Source: Oscillospiraceae bacterium (lineage in GTDB: Bacteria; Bacillota; Clostridia; Oscillospirales; Oscillospiraceae). From it: a stretch of 64,000 nt of DNA. The position numbers and the translations under genes are program-made. Shown in pieces: positions 50,358 to 58,767 of this stretch. The stretch spans positions 1 to 64,000 of the forward strand of contig JAAWSV010000004.1 in assembly GCA_022801715.1 (NCBI GenBank), written 5' to 3'. Position 1 is the stretch's first letter. Every line of letters starts with the position of its first letter. The notes beneath the pieces were generated by a model. The model saw only the letters and a program-made list of their open reading frames with translations. It was not told the origin of the DNA and ran no database searches.

Positions 50358-51107
50358 ATGCAGTTATACAAAAGAACCTCCGGCAGGGTCCTCCTGCTGA
50401 CTTTAGCCCTTGCGATGCTTCTCAGTGTTACCGCCTTTGCCGAAAAGCTCGGAGACGGTACCGTCACCGCCGATTCCCTCCGCCTGCGCAAGGAGGCCGG
50501 CACTGACAGCGCGGTCCTCTCCATGCTCCCCAACGGCACCAAGATTGATGTGCTGGAGGAGTCGGGGGACTGGTACTTAGTCAGCTACCGCAGTCTGATG
50601 GGCTATGTCCATCGTGACTATGTGGACTTCACCCCGGTGATTGCCGCGGAGGAGAGTGAGGCTGACGCCGCCGAGGCGGCGGAGCTGGCCCTCTCCATGG
50701 TCTCAATCCAGCCGGAGGACACCTTGGCCGGCAAGCAGCAGGAAATTGTGGACTACGCCTGCAGCCTGATCGGCTGCCGCTACGTCTACGGCGGCACCAC
50801 TCCCAGCGGCGGCTTTGACTGCTCCGGGTTCACCATGTATGTCTATGGGCAGTTTGGCTACTATCTGCCCCACGCCTCCTCCTCCCAAGGGGGCTACGGC
50901 ACGCCGGTGGCAAAGGATGATTTGCAGATGGGCGATATGATCCTCTTCAGCAACGGCGGCCCCATCTCCCATGTGGGTATCTACATAGGCGACGGCAAGT
51001 TCGTCCATGCCTCCTCCAGCCGCACCGGCTACGTGGTAGTCAGCGGCCTCAGTGAGAGCTACTGGGTAGCCCGGTACTACGGTGCCCGGCGGTTTGTGAC
51101 GGAGTGA
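50358..51107 (+). CDS. Secreted NlpC/P60 peptidoglycan hydrolase with SH3 domain
   Basis: A 249-residue exported enzyme. A signal peptide (residues 1-28, ending AFA) leads to a bacterial SH3 domain (about 34-92) and an NlpC/P60 domain (about 125-249). The catalytic triad is visible: Cys in FDCSGF, His in ISHVGIYIG and a polar residue in the following FVHASS strand. It cleaves D-glutamyl-meso-DAP-type stem-peptide bonds. A hairpin follows the stop codon. Confidence 0.93.
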   Translation: MQLYKRTSGRVLLLTLALAMLLSVTAFAEKLGDGTVTADSLRLRKEAGTDSAVLSMLPNGTKIDVLEESGDWYLVSYRSLMGYVHRDYVDFTPVIAAEESEADAAEAAELALSMVSIQPEDTLAGKQQEIVDYACSLIGCRYVYGGTTPSGGFDCSGFTMYVYGQFGYYLPHASSSQGGYGTPVAKDDLQMGDMILFSNGGPISHVGIYIGDGKFVHASSSRTGYVVVSGLSESYWVARYYGARRFVTE

Positions 51108-51153
51108 GGGTAAGATAGCTCCGCCCCTCAGAAAAACAATATAGAGGAATGAA

Positions 51154-51186
51154 CGTCCGCTGAAAAGAACCGCTTTTCAGCGGACG
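51154..51186 (+). terminator. Hairpin after the NlpC/P60 gene
   Basis: GTCCGCTGAAAAG and CTTTTCAGCGGAC form a 13-bp stem, followed by GCTGCTTTA. Confidence 0.6.
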
Positions 51187-51237
51187 CTGCTTTATAATGG
51201 GCCAGCTGACAGACCAGCTGCTGTATAGGAGATGATT

Positions 51238-51663
51238 ATGAACTTTATTGATGCCGCACTGGCAAAGCAAAACGCTTTGAGTGATGATGATTTTTTACAG
51301 GCAATGGCCGGCATATATAAAGAGCCAGATGTCTGGGATATTTTGGATACATATCCCTCATACATTCAAGATGTAATCTATATCATTGATTATGATACCG
51401 TTTTGCAAATGGAGGGGTTAGCGGGCGTTTTGGAAAGCGGCAAGCCTGAAAAGTACGCAAAAATCCACCATGCTCTGCTGCGTTCCGGCGCTTTGGACGA
51501 GGCACGTATTCTGTGTGAAGCGGAGCAGCTTGACAGGGAAAGTGATCACTACTATGAGCAAATAGCAAATCTGCAAAATCAGGCTGCGCTTTATGGGGAT
51601 TATGCGTCTTTTTGGAACTTGATCAGAAGCTATATCGGGAAAAATAGAGTCCCATCCTCCTAA
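51238..51663 (+). CDS. Hypothetical protein with weak DMP19/DUF4375-like features (141 aa)
   Basis: An acidic helical protein (FLQAMAGIYKEPDVWDILDTYPSYIQDVIYIIDYDTVLQMEGLAGVLESG). The end (IHHALLRSGALDEARILCEA) is reminiscent of DMP19-like proteins, though this is not certain. It is clearly AT-richer than its neighbours and lies between two terminators, suggesting transfer. ATAGGAG precedes the ATG at 51238. Confidence 0.6.
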   Translation: MNFIDAALAKQNALSDDDFLQAMAGIYKEPDVWDILDTYPSYIQDVIYIIDYDTVLQMEGLAGVLESGKPEKYAKIHHALLRSGALDEARILCEAEQLDRESDHYYEQIANLQNQAALYGDYASFWNLIRSYIGKNRVPSS

Positions 51664-51716
51664 CTCTTGCCAATTGCTCTGTCTGAAAGCATGATAATGG
51701 GCCATTACTACAATAT

Positions 51717-51758
51717 AAAGAGCAAGACAGGCCACGGAAATGGCCTGTCTTGCTCTTT
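51717..51758. terminator. Bidirectional terminator between the 51238 gene and lgt
   Basis: AAAGAGCAAGACAGGCC and GGCCTGTCTTGCTCTTT, a 17-bp perfect stem. It lies 12 bp after the lgt stop on the minus strand. Confidence 0.85.
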
Positions 51759-51769
51759 AGTGGGGTCTC

Positions 51770-52825
51770 TTATTTCATATCCGAATCCGGCAAATCGTCA
51801 TCCGCCGGCGCGTCTTTGATATCGTTCTCCCCCGTTTCGGTGCTCTCGGGGCGCTGTGCTGTCTCCAAGATGGCCGCGTCCACCTCGGGAAGCTCCGCGG
51901 CCTTGGCCTCGGCGGCCAGAAATGCCTCAGACTGGGCTACGGCCTCGGCCTTCAGGCGGCGGGTGACAAACAGGTCCTCCGGGTCCGGGTGGCGGCTCCG
52001 GCGGATCACCAGCACCGCCACGGCGATCACAAAGATCACCAAGGACAGGGCTTGGGACACACGGATAGGCTCGCCGCCGATAGTCCAGTCGAAGAGGTAG
52101 AGGCTGTCTGTCCGAAGGCCCTCGATCCAGAAGCGGCCGAAGGCGTACCAGCCGAAGTAGAAGCAGGCGTTCTCCCCGTCGAAGCTGCGCAGCTTGGAGA
52201 GGATCAGCCAGACAATCAGCAGTCCCGCCAGATTCCACAGGCTCTCATAGAGGAAAGTGGGATGTACCTCGACGCTGGTGGTGGGGGTCAGCCACACCTG
52301 CATCCGCCAAGGCAGGTCGGTGGCCGTGCCGAAGGCCTCCCGGTTGAAAAAGTTCCCCCAGCGGCCCACGGCCTGTCCGATAAAGAGGCCCATGACCCCC
52401 ACGTCCATCAGTGCACCGACAGACAGCTTTTTCAGCTTGGCAAAAACGATCAGCACAATCACCGCGGCGATGATGGCCCCGTAGATGGCGGCGCCGCCGT
52501 CCCAGATGGCGATGGCCCGGCCCCAGTCCACGCCGCCCTCCGGAGCGCGGTAGAGGTCAAAGTAGAAGATCACATAGTAGAGCCTTGCGCCAATCAGACT
52601 GAAGGGCAGCACCCAGATGACGAACTCATAGATGTCGTCCTCCTTGATGCCGTACTTAGGCGCCTGCTTGGCGCAGAAGAGCAGGGCCAAGATCACCCCC
52701 AAGCAGATCATAATGCCGTACCAGTAGATTCCATTTCCTATATCCAGCAGCTTGGGGTCTGGATTGATGGACCACTCCCCAAACAGACCGGGAAAAGAAA
52801 TGGGCATATCCTGCAATGCGTGCAT
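51770..52825 (-). CDS. lgt: Prolipoprotein diacylglyceryl transferase
   Basis: A 351-residue integral membrane enzyme that transfers diacylglycerol from phosphatidylglycerol to the lipobox cysteine. Seven helices and the signature GRWGNFFNREAFG are present, with the essential YGIMICLG region near residue 45. An unusual acidic C-terminal tail of about 90 residues follows the last helix (RRSRHPDPEDLF...DDDLPDSDMK). The ATG at 52825 follows GGGAGGTGC. Confidence 0.95.
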   Translation of the reverse strand: MHALQDMPISFPGLFGEWSINPDPKLLDIGNGIYWYGIMICLGVILALLFCAKQAPKYGIKEDDIYEFVIWVLPFSLIGARLYYVIFYFDLYRAPEGGVDWGRAIAIWDGGAAIYGAIIAAVIVLIVFAKLKKLSVGALMDVGVMGLFIGQAVGRWGNFFNREAFGTATDLPWRMQVWLTPTTSVEVHPTFLYESLWNLAGLLIVWLILSKLRSFDGENACFYFGWYAFGRFWIEGLRTDSLYLFDWTIGGEPIRVSQALSLVIFVIAVAVLVIRRSRHPDPEDLFVTRRLKAEAVAQSEAFLAAEAKAAELPEVDAAILETAQRPESTETGENDIKDAPADDDLPDSDMK

Positions 52826-52874
52826 AAAAAGCACCTCCCAAAAGCCGACAGGTCCTCGAAACAATCCTTCCAAA

Positions 52875-53020
52875 GCCCTCGGCAGAGTTTCGCGCCTGCG
52901 GCGCGAAATAATCTAAGAACCATTTTCCGGAAACCGCATTTTCGGAAAAATGTCTTGCGGGCCGCGCTCGGCCCGGACTTTTTTCGGGAATCGCCTATGG
53001 GGCGCTTCCCGAAAAAAAGC
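52875..53020 (-). repeat. Multi-hairpin dispersed element, copy B
   Basis: GCCCTCGGCAGAGTTT opens it, then CGCGCC/GGCGCG, CATTTTCCG/CGGAAAAATG, the conserved TGCGGGCCGCGCTCGGCCCG, and TTTTTTCGGGAA/TTCCCGAAAAAA. Arms two and four differ in sequence from copy A (22096-22236) but are again complementary. It lies between lgt and the M16 peptidase genes. Confidence 0.65.
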
Positions 53021-53057
53021 CCCTGTAACTCAACCCCTCGCTCGAAATCCGCAGATT

Positions 53058-54335
53058 TTAAGCGAAATCTTTCGGGTAAATCAGTGAGATCGCCGACCGC
53101 TCCTCGGTGACATTGCGGCGGAGGAAATCCTCCACGTCGGCCTTGGTGATGGTCTCAAAGACCTCCGGGAAGTCGTAGTAGTTGTAGTCGAAGAACACGC
53201 CCTCAGCGGCGGAGATGGCGATGGACTCGAAGGAGTTCAGCCCCCGGATCATCTGACCATAGCAGGCGCGGCGGATGCGCTGGTAAAAGTCCTCGTCGAT
53301 GCCCTCCGCCGCCAGACGCTTTGCCTCCGCCGTCACCGCCTCATGGACCTTTTTCGGCTCGTTGGTATCCCCCCCCACGTAGAGGTAGGCCGCGCCGGGG
53401 AGGATGTCGAAGTTGCCGCCGAAGCTGTTGTTGATCAGCCCCTCCTCGTAGAGGCGGCTGTAGAGGGGGCTGCTGTCACCGAAGAGGATGTCGCAGACCA
53501 TGTCGCCCAGAATACTCAGGCGCAGGTGCTCCCGGCCGCTCTGGGGCGGCTCGCACTTGTACCCCGCCAAAAACTGGGGCATGGAGACCTCCATCTTCTG
53601 TTGGGCCTCCTTCTTAACCGGACACAGGGCCTCCCCCTCGCCGTAGTCCCGGGGGATGGGCTCACCGCACTGGTCGGGGAGCACCTCCCGGGCGATGGCC
53701 GCCACCTGCTCCGCGTCCACGTTCCCCACCACGCAGAGGACCATATTTCCCGGGTGATAGAAGGCCCGGTGGCAGTCGTAGAGGGTCTCGGCGGTGATCT
53801 CCCGGATGCTCTCCACTGTTCCGGCCACGGAGACGCGGGCGGGACTCCGCTCGTAGAGGCACCCCATCAGCTGGGTGTAGCTCTGCCAGTCTGGGGTGTC
53901 CTCCACCATGCGGATCTCTTGGGCGATGATCCCCTGCTCCTTCTCCACGCTCTCCTCGGTGAAGTAGGGCACGGAGACGAATTCCAGCAGGATCTTCAGG
54001 TTCTCATAGAAGTGCTCCGTGCTGTAGAAGTAGTAGGCGGTAATATCGTTGCTGGTGAAGGCGTTGGGCTCCGCCCCGTTCTGGGCCAGCTCCTGCAGGG
54101 CGTTGCCGTCCTCGGTGTCAAACATCTTGTGCTCTAAATAGTGGGCGATGCCCGCCGGGGTGTCCCGCCACTGGCCATTTAGCTGAAAGCGCAGGTCCAT
54201 CCCGCCGTAGCGGGTGACAAAAAAGGCGCAGGACTTGGCGTGGTGGGGCTTCTCGATCACCCGAAGACGCAGGCCGTTAGGCAGTGTCTCCTCAAAGACC
54301 CACTCCCCGATCCGGGAGTAATTGCGCTCAACCAT
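53058..54335 (-). CDS. M16 family zinc peptidase (YmfH-like)
   Basis: A 425-residue peptidase with the inverted zinc motif HYLEH (residues about 61-65) and the distant glutamate in the EEQG-type segment (VEKEQGIIAQEIRM). The second half is the usual inactive M16C-like domain. It overlaps the upstream gene by eight bases and has AAAGGAGG before the ATG. In Bacillus, YmfF/YmfH and AlbE/AlbF pairs act as heterodimers on peptides. Confidence 0.92.
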   Translation of the reverse strand: MVERNYSRIGEWVFEETLPNGLRLRVIEKPHHAKSCAFFVTRYGGMDLRFQLNGQWRDTPAGIAHYLEHKMFDTEDGNALQELAQNGAEPNAFTSNDITAYYFYSTEHFYENLKILLEFVSVPYFTEESVEKEQGIIAQEIRMVEDTPDWQSYTQLMGCLYERSPARVSVAGTVESIREITAETLYDCHRAFYHPGNMVLCVVGNVDAEQVAAIAREVLPDQCGEPIPRDYGEGEALCPVKKEAQQKMEVSMPQFLAGYKCEPPQSGREHLRLSILGDMVCDILFGDSSPLYSRLYEEGLINNSFGGNFDILPGAAYLYVGGDTNEPKKVHEAVTAEAKRLAAEGIDEDFYQRIRRACYGQMIRGLNSFESIAISAAEGVFFDYNYYDFPEVFETITKADVEDFLRRNVTEERSAISLIYPKDFA

Positions 54336-55602
54336 TGTCTCCCTCCTCCTTTCCGGTGAGGAAATATACTGTATCCAGCCGCACAGTCTTGGCGGCCTCT
54401 ACCACCCGCTCCGGAGTGACGGTGAGAATATCCCGCAGCATCTCCTCCGGCTCTCGGTCCTGTCCGGAGGCAATCTGACCCATATAGAAGTCCTCCAGCT
54501 GGGAGGCGGAGTCAAAGATGGCCTTGTAGGCGTTTTTCAGGCTGCTCATGGCGGCGGAAAACTCCCAGTCCTCCCACTCGCCTCTCTGGATGGCATTCAG
54601 CTGGTGAGCGATCTCGTCCAGGGCCTTCTGATAGTTTTTGGACTCGATCCCCGAGGACACCGTAATAAGGTTCTTGGAACGGTGGTAGGCGGAGCTGGCG
54701 TAGTAACACAGGGACAGCTTCTCCCGTACATTCAGAAACAGCTTGGAGTTGCTGGTGCCGCCGAAGAGCATGTCCATCACCAGCACCGCATCCTTGTCAA
54801 CGCTGTCCACGCTGTAGCCCAAGCACAGCTTTCCTTGGCTCACGTCCATCTGCTCCTGGACCACACGGACCTCCGAGGAGCCGCGGTGGTGGGGCACCGG
54901 TGAAATGGGGGCGACCTCCTCCCGACGGAGGCCCTCAAAGGCCCGGCGGAAGGCGTCCTCCACCCGGGCAGGCTCCGCCTTGCCGCAGTAATAGAGCTCT
55001 AACCGGCCGGCGGCAAGCTGGCGGCGGTAGTAGGTGGTGAGAATGGAGGGGGTGATGGCCCCCACAGCCTCCTCCTCTCCCAAGTGGCTGACGCCGTAGG
55101 CCTCCCCGCGGCACATCTCCTCTAAAAGGCGCTTGCCGGCGAAGGTCCGCTTGTCGTTGACAGTGGAACGAATCAGGTCGATGAGATTGGTCTTTTCAGA
55201 GGCGGTGTAGTCCCCCCGCAGGAGGCCATTCTCCACGCAGGGGTCGCAGAGGAGCTCCCCTACCAGCTCTGTCAAAGGCTCCAAAAGGCGCTCGCCACCG
55301 GGGGTATAGGCATCGTCGATGGCGGTGGCCACGAAGCCCCAGAGCTGGCTCTCCCCCCGCTTGCGGACGCTGTGGGAGATGTTGGCACCATAGAGCAGAT
55401 CCTCCGCAGCGGTGAGCTGCTGCATATCGGGGTAGCGCCGGGTCCCCCGCTCCAGCACGGCGGGGAGCAGGGCGCCCAGTCCGGCGGTCTCCAGCCGCAG
55501 GGGGGTGACGAACTGAGCACTGAGAAAGTCCGTCTTAAACTTGGCCGCCGGCAGGCAGGTGAGATACACCTCCGGCAGCAACTGAGTGCGAATCCGTTTC
55601 AT
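54328..55602 (-). CDS. M16 family peptidase-like protein without the zinc motif (YmfF-like)
   Basis: A 424-residue partner of the gene at 53058. The fold is M16 (LETAGLGALLPAVLERGTRRYPDMQQLTAAEDLLYGANIS), but where the active subunit has HxxEH it has no such motif, and the later glutamate is also lacking. It is likely the substrate-binding, non-catalytic half of a heterodimer. The ATG at 55602 follows GAGGAAGG. Confidence 0.9.
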   Translation of the reverse strand: MKRIRTQLLPEVYLTCLPAAKFKTDFLSAQFVTPLRLETAGLGALLPAVLERGTRRYPDMQQLTAAEDLLYGANISHSVRKRGESQLWGFVATAIDDAYTPGGERLLEPLTELVGELLCDPCVENGLLRGDYTASEKTNLIDLIRSTVNDKRTFAGKRLLEEMCRGEAYGVSHLGEEEAVGAITPSILTTYYRRQLAAGRLELYYCGKAEPARVEDAFRRAFEGLRREEVAPISPVPHHRGSSEVRVVQEQMDVSQGKLCLGYSVDSVDKDAVLVMDMLFGGTSNSKLFLNVREKLSLCYYASSAYHRSKNLITVSSGIESKNYQKALDEIAHQLNAIQRGEWEDWEFSAAMSSLKNAYKAIFDSASQLEDFYMGQIASGQDREPEEMLRDILTVTPERVVEAAKTVRLDTVYFLTGKEEGDNG

Positions 55603-55670
55603 AGTCCCTTCCTCTCTCGGAGCCACAGTGAGACACGGCTCCCCTTTGAAGAATTTTTGCAATTAGGGGT

Positions 55671-55676
55671 ATTATA
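55671..55676 (-). promoter_or_regulatory. -10 box upstream of the M16 pair
   Basis: TATAAT on the minus strand (55676-55671). The -35 is poor (TAGAAA at 17 bp). Between 55680 and 55925 no gene is seen. Confidence 0.4.
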
Positions 55677-55930
55677 ACTCGTATTTGTAAAATTTTCTAC
55701 TGTTCCAGCAAAGTTTTTGTCGAACCAAAAGAAAAGTATGGTTTTGCCCCGTATTTTCCCCCTCCTCCTGCCAAATTTGCGGCCCCAGCCGCCAAGCGTC
55801 TCTCGGGGAACCGTGCTCTGCGGCCGTGCTGTCCCCTGAGAAATGACATCTCCCGCGTCACCTCAAAAAAATACCTGCGCTTTTGGAACCTGTTATTTAT
55901 TACATCTCTGTAACATTCCCCTCTTTTCTC

Positions 55931-55959
55931 TTTACAGGACCGGGAAAACTGAGTATACT
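55931..55959 (+). promoter_or_regulatory. Promoter of ireB
   Basis: TTTACA (55931-55936), 17 bp, TATACT (55954-55959). Confidence 0.6.
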
Positions 55960-56001
55960 ATGGGTTAGAATTTTCAGAATTTGGAGAAAGGCGGTGCAGG
56001 G

Positions 56002-56247
56002 ATGGACGATTATACCCGCAAATTCGATTTTTCCAAGGAGCAGGACGTAGAGATTCACAGAATCCTCCTGGCCGTCTACCAAGCGCTGGAGGAAAAGGGA
56101 TATAACCCCATCAATCAGATCGTGGGCTACATTCTCTCCGAGGACCCCACCTATATTACCAACCACAACCAAGCCCGTACCCTGATCCGTAAGATTGATC
56201 GGGATGAGCTATTGCAGATCTTGGTGCGCAAATACTTGGGGCAGTAG
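56002..56247 (+). CDS. ireB: IreB family regulatory phosphoprotein
   Basis: An 81-residue UPF0297/DUF965 protein: [79 protein letters not shown]. In Enterococcus IreB is phosphorylated by the PASTA kinase IreK and affects cephalosporin resistance. The protein is almost full consensus. The often adjacent ruvX gene (yrrK) is not here. Confidence 0.95.
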   Translation: MDDYTRKFDFSKEQDVEIHRILLAVYQALEEKGYNPINQIVGYILSEDPTYITNHNQARTLIRKIDRDELLQILVRKYLGQ

Positions 56248-56403
56248 CTCCACGCCGCCGCTTTTTGTGGCGGCTTTGCCGTTTTTTATCTGCTGCTCCG
56301 CTTGAGAGATGCCCTTTGTCCCTCTGGCAGGACTTATCCTCCACAGCCGCCCGCAGGGTGGCTGTTTTTTTACCCATTTTGCTAAAATATTCCCCGTTTC
56401 CTC

Positions 56404-56431
56404 TTGACAAACGCGGGCCACGTGGTATAAT
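56404..56431 (+). promoter_or_regulatory. Promoter of the citrate synthase-like gene
   Basis: TTGACA (56404-56409), 16 bp ending in TGG, TATAAT (56426-56431). Confidence 0.7.
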
Positions 56432-56449
56432 TGTATACAATTATACCAC
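56422..56449. promoter_or_regulatory. 28-bp perfect palindrome on the -10 box (GntR operator)
   Basis: Both arms read GTGGTATAATTGTA. The centre ATTGTATACAAT resembles FCD-type GntR sites. It covers the -10 box and the likely start site, so binding would block RNA polymerase. A GntR/FCD gene lies two genes downstream. Confidence 0.75.
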
Positions 56450-56545
56450 AAATGCAGGACATACTTAGCGGCAGCAGCGTCCGGTGCTGTGCCGAGCGCC
56501 GCTGCAGGCACCGCCTGCCCCACTATGTACAGGAGGTCACCAACC

Positions 56546-57919
56546 ATGCTAGAACTTTCCAACGCCACCCATCTGCTGGAGGAGAACGCCTACCGCTATC
56601 AGCTGCAGGACGTGGAGGAGCCCAAGCTCTTCCGGGACGTGTACGGCTATGGCGAGCTGCCCAAGATCCCCTTCAACCACCGCCGGGTACCCATCGCCAT
56701 GCCGGAGGAGATTGTCATCACCGACACCACCTTCCGGGACGGGCAGCAGTCCCAGGAGCCCTACTCTGTGGAGCAGATTGTGACGCTGTTCAAACTTCTC
56801 TCCCGGCTGTCCGGACCCAAGGGGATCATCCGGCAGACGGAGTTCTTCGTCTACAGCAAGAAGGACCGGGAGGCACTGGACCGGTGCCGGGACTTGGGGC
56901 TGGAGTTCCCCCAGATCACCACTTGGATCCGGGCCACCAAGGAGGACTTTAAGCTGGTGGCGGATTTGGGCATCAAGGAGACGGGCATCCTCACCAGCTG
57001 CTCGGACTATCACATCTTCAAGAAGCTGAAGATGTCCCGCCGTCAGGCCATGGAGAGCTACCTCTCCGCGGTGAAGGAGGCCTTCAATGCCGGGGTCATT
57101 CCCCGCTGCCATCTGGAGGACGTGACCCGCGCGGACTTCTACGGCTTTGTGGTTCCCTTTGTCAACGCCCTCCAGGAGCTGTCGGAGGAGGCGGGCATCC
57201 CGGTGAAGATCCGGGCCTGCGACACCTTGGGCTACGGCATCCCCTACAGCGAGGTGGCCCTGCCCCGCAGCGTGCCGGGCATCATCTACGGTCTGCGCCA
57301 CTACGCCGACGTGCCCAGCGCCATGCTGGAGTGGCACGGCCACAACGACTTCTATCGGGCCACCGCCAACGCCAGCGCCGCTTGGCTCTATGGCGCCGGG
57401 GCGGTGAACTGCTCCCTCCTGGGGATCGGGGAGCGGACGGGGAACATCCCCTTGGAGTCCATGATCTTCGAGTACGCCGCCTTCCGGGGTACGCTGGACG
57501 GCATGGACACCACCGCCATCACGGATATCGCCAGCTACTTCCGCCGGGACATCGGCTATGACATCCCTGACAACACCCCCTTTGTGGGCCGGAACTTCAA
57601 CGTCACCCGGGCGGGCATCCACGCCGACGGACTTTTGAAGGACGAGGAGATCTACAACATCTTCGACACCAAGAAATTCCTGAACCGGCCGGCCTCGGTG
57701 ATGATCAGCAAGACCTCCGGCCTTGCGGGGATCGCCTACTGGATCAACGAGAACTACGGTCTCACCGGCGGGGAGGCTGTCGCCAAGAGCGATCCTCTGG
57801 TGGCAAAGCTGAAGGAGTGGGTGGACTTGGAGTACGAGAACGGCCGTCAGAATTCCTTGGCCCGCCGGGAGCTGGAGGAGAAGATCAACGAGTTTGCCCC
57901 TGGGCGGTTTTCCAACTGA
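56546..57919 (+). CDS. DRE-TIM metallolyase family: Re-citrate synthase / isopropylmalate synthase-like
   Basis: A 457-residue TIM-barrel enzyme. The start IVITDTTFRDGQQSQEPYS has the catalytic Arg-Asp pair (usually D-x-x-R-D-G), GHNDFYRATANASAAWLYGAGAVNCSLLGIGERTGNIPLE the metal ligands (HGHND, GER) and N. It has no LeuA regulatory domain. It resembles the Re-citrate synthase/homocitrate-synthase-like group found in anaerobic Clostridia; the preferred 2-oxo acid is unproven. AGGAGG precedes the ATG at 56546. It is probably regulated by the palindrome at its promoter. Confidence 0.78.
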   Translation: MLELSNATHLLEENAYRYQLQDVEEPKLFRDVYGYGELPKIPFNHRRVPIAMPEEIVITDTTFRDGQQSQEPYSVEQIVTLFKLLSRLSGPKGIIRQTEFFVYSKKDREALDRCRDLGLEFPQITTWIRATKEDFKLVADLGIKETGILTSCSDYHIFKKLKMSRRQAMESYLSAVKEAFNAGVIPRCHLEDVTRADFYGFVVPFVNALQELSEEAGIPVKIRACDTLGYGIPYSEVALPRSVPGIIYGLRHYADVPSAMLEWHGHNDFYRATANASAAWLYGAGAVNCSLLGIGERTGNIPLESMIFEYAAFRGTLDGMDTTAITDIASYFRRDIGYDIPDNTPFVGRNFNVTRAGIHADGLLKDEEIYNIFDTKKFLNRPASVMISKTSGLAGIAYWINENYGLTGGEAVAKSDPLVAKLKEWVDLEYENGRQNSLARRELEEKINEFAPGRFSN

Positions 57920-57974
57920 GCCGCAGCGCCGGGACCTTCTCCGCGAAAATTTGAAGCAACCGAGGTAATGCGTC

Positions 57975-58637
57975 ATGACAGTAAACAGGGTCACCTCCTT
58001 GGCGGACATCGTCTATGAGCAGGTGGAGCGGGACATCCTCAGCGGCGTCTACCAGCGAGGGGACTCCCTGACGGAGCTGCGCCTGTCCGAGCAGCTGAAG
58101 GTCAGCCGCACCCCTGTGCGGGAGGCACTGCGCCGCTTAGAGCAGGACGATCTGGTGGAGAGCCGGGGCAAGAGCATTGTGGTGGTGGGGATCACCGCCG
58201 ATGATCTGATGGATATCTTGGAGATCCGCAGCCGTTTAGAGGGTGTGGCCACGGCCAAGTGCTGCCGCCGGATCACACCGGAGGAGCTGACGGACATAGA
58301 CGAGATCATCACCCTTCAGGAATTCTATGTCTCCCGCAACATGACCGACAAGGTCTTGGAGTCCGACAGCCGCTTTCACGAGGCGGTGTACGCCGCCTGC
58401 GGCAGCCGCACCTTTGAGAAGCAGCTCACCGCCCTCCACAAGAAGCTCCAGCGCTACCGGAAGATGTCAGTCGCCATCAACACACGGGCTAAGGCCTCTG
58501 CCGCCGAGCACCGGGACATCTTCCAAGCCCTCACCGCCGGCAACGCCGACTTGGCTGAGGAACTGGCCTTTCGCCACGTGGAGAAGGCCCGGGAGAATAT
58601 CCTCAAAAACGCCGGGACGGGGTGCGACTATCTGTAG
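57975..58637 (+). CDS. GntR family transcriptional regulator (FCD type)
   Basis: A 220-residue regulator: winged helix (LRLSEQLKVSRTPVREALRRLEQDDLVESRG) and FCD ligand-binding domain with the metal-ligand pattern D...H...H (ESDSRFHEAVYAACGS, EHRDIFQALTAG, FRHVEKA). It lies 55 bp after the citrate-synthase-like gene, in the same transcript, and likely controls it through the 28-bp palindrome. Ligand unknown. Confidence 0.92.
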   Translation: MTVNRVTSLADIVYEQVERDILSGVYQRGDSLTELRLSEQLKVSRTPVREALRRLEQDDLVESRGKSIVVVGITADDLMDILEIRSRLEGVATAKCCRRITPEELTDIDEIITLQEFYVSRNMTDKVLESDSRFHEAVYAACGSRTFEKQLTALHKKLQRYRKMSVAINTRAKASAAEHRDIFQALTAGNADLAEELAFRHVEKARENILKNAGTGCDYL

Positions 58638-58682
58638 GCACTCAGAAATTGATGCCGCTCCGTTGGTTCTTTTGACAAGCTG

Positions 58683-58728
58683 ACCCTCCGCAAAAGAGAG
58701 CCTTTTCTTTTGCGGAGGGTTCTTTTAT
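58683..58728 (+). terminator. Terminator of the GntR operon
   Basis: CCCTCCGCAAAAG and CTTTTGCGGAGGG form the stem, then TTCTTTTAT. The TATAAT at 58726-58731 could be the -10 of the next gene. Confidence 0.8.
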
Positions 58729-58767
58729 AATGGAAGAGCAGAAATTTTTATGGCAGGAGGAGCGCAC

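Noticed and set aside
56549-58009. 486-codon minus-strand frame opposite the citrate-synthase-like gene
   Set aside because: Shadow of an intact enzyme gene; no start signal.
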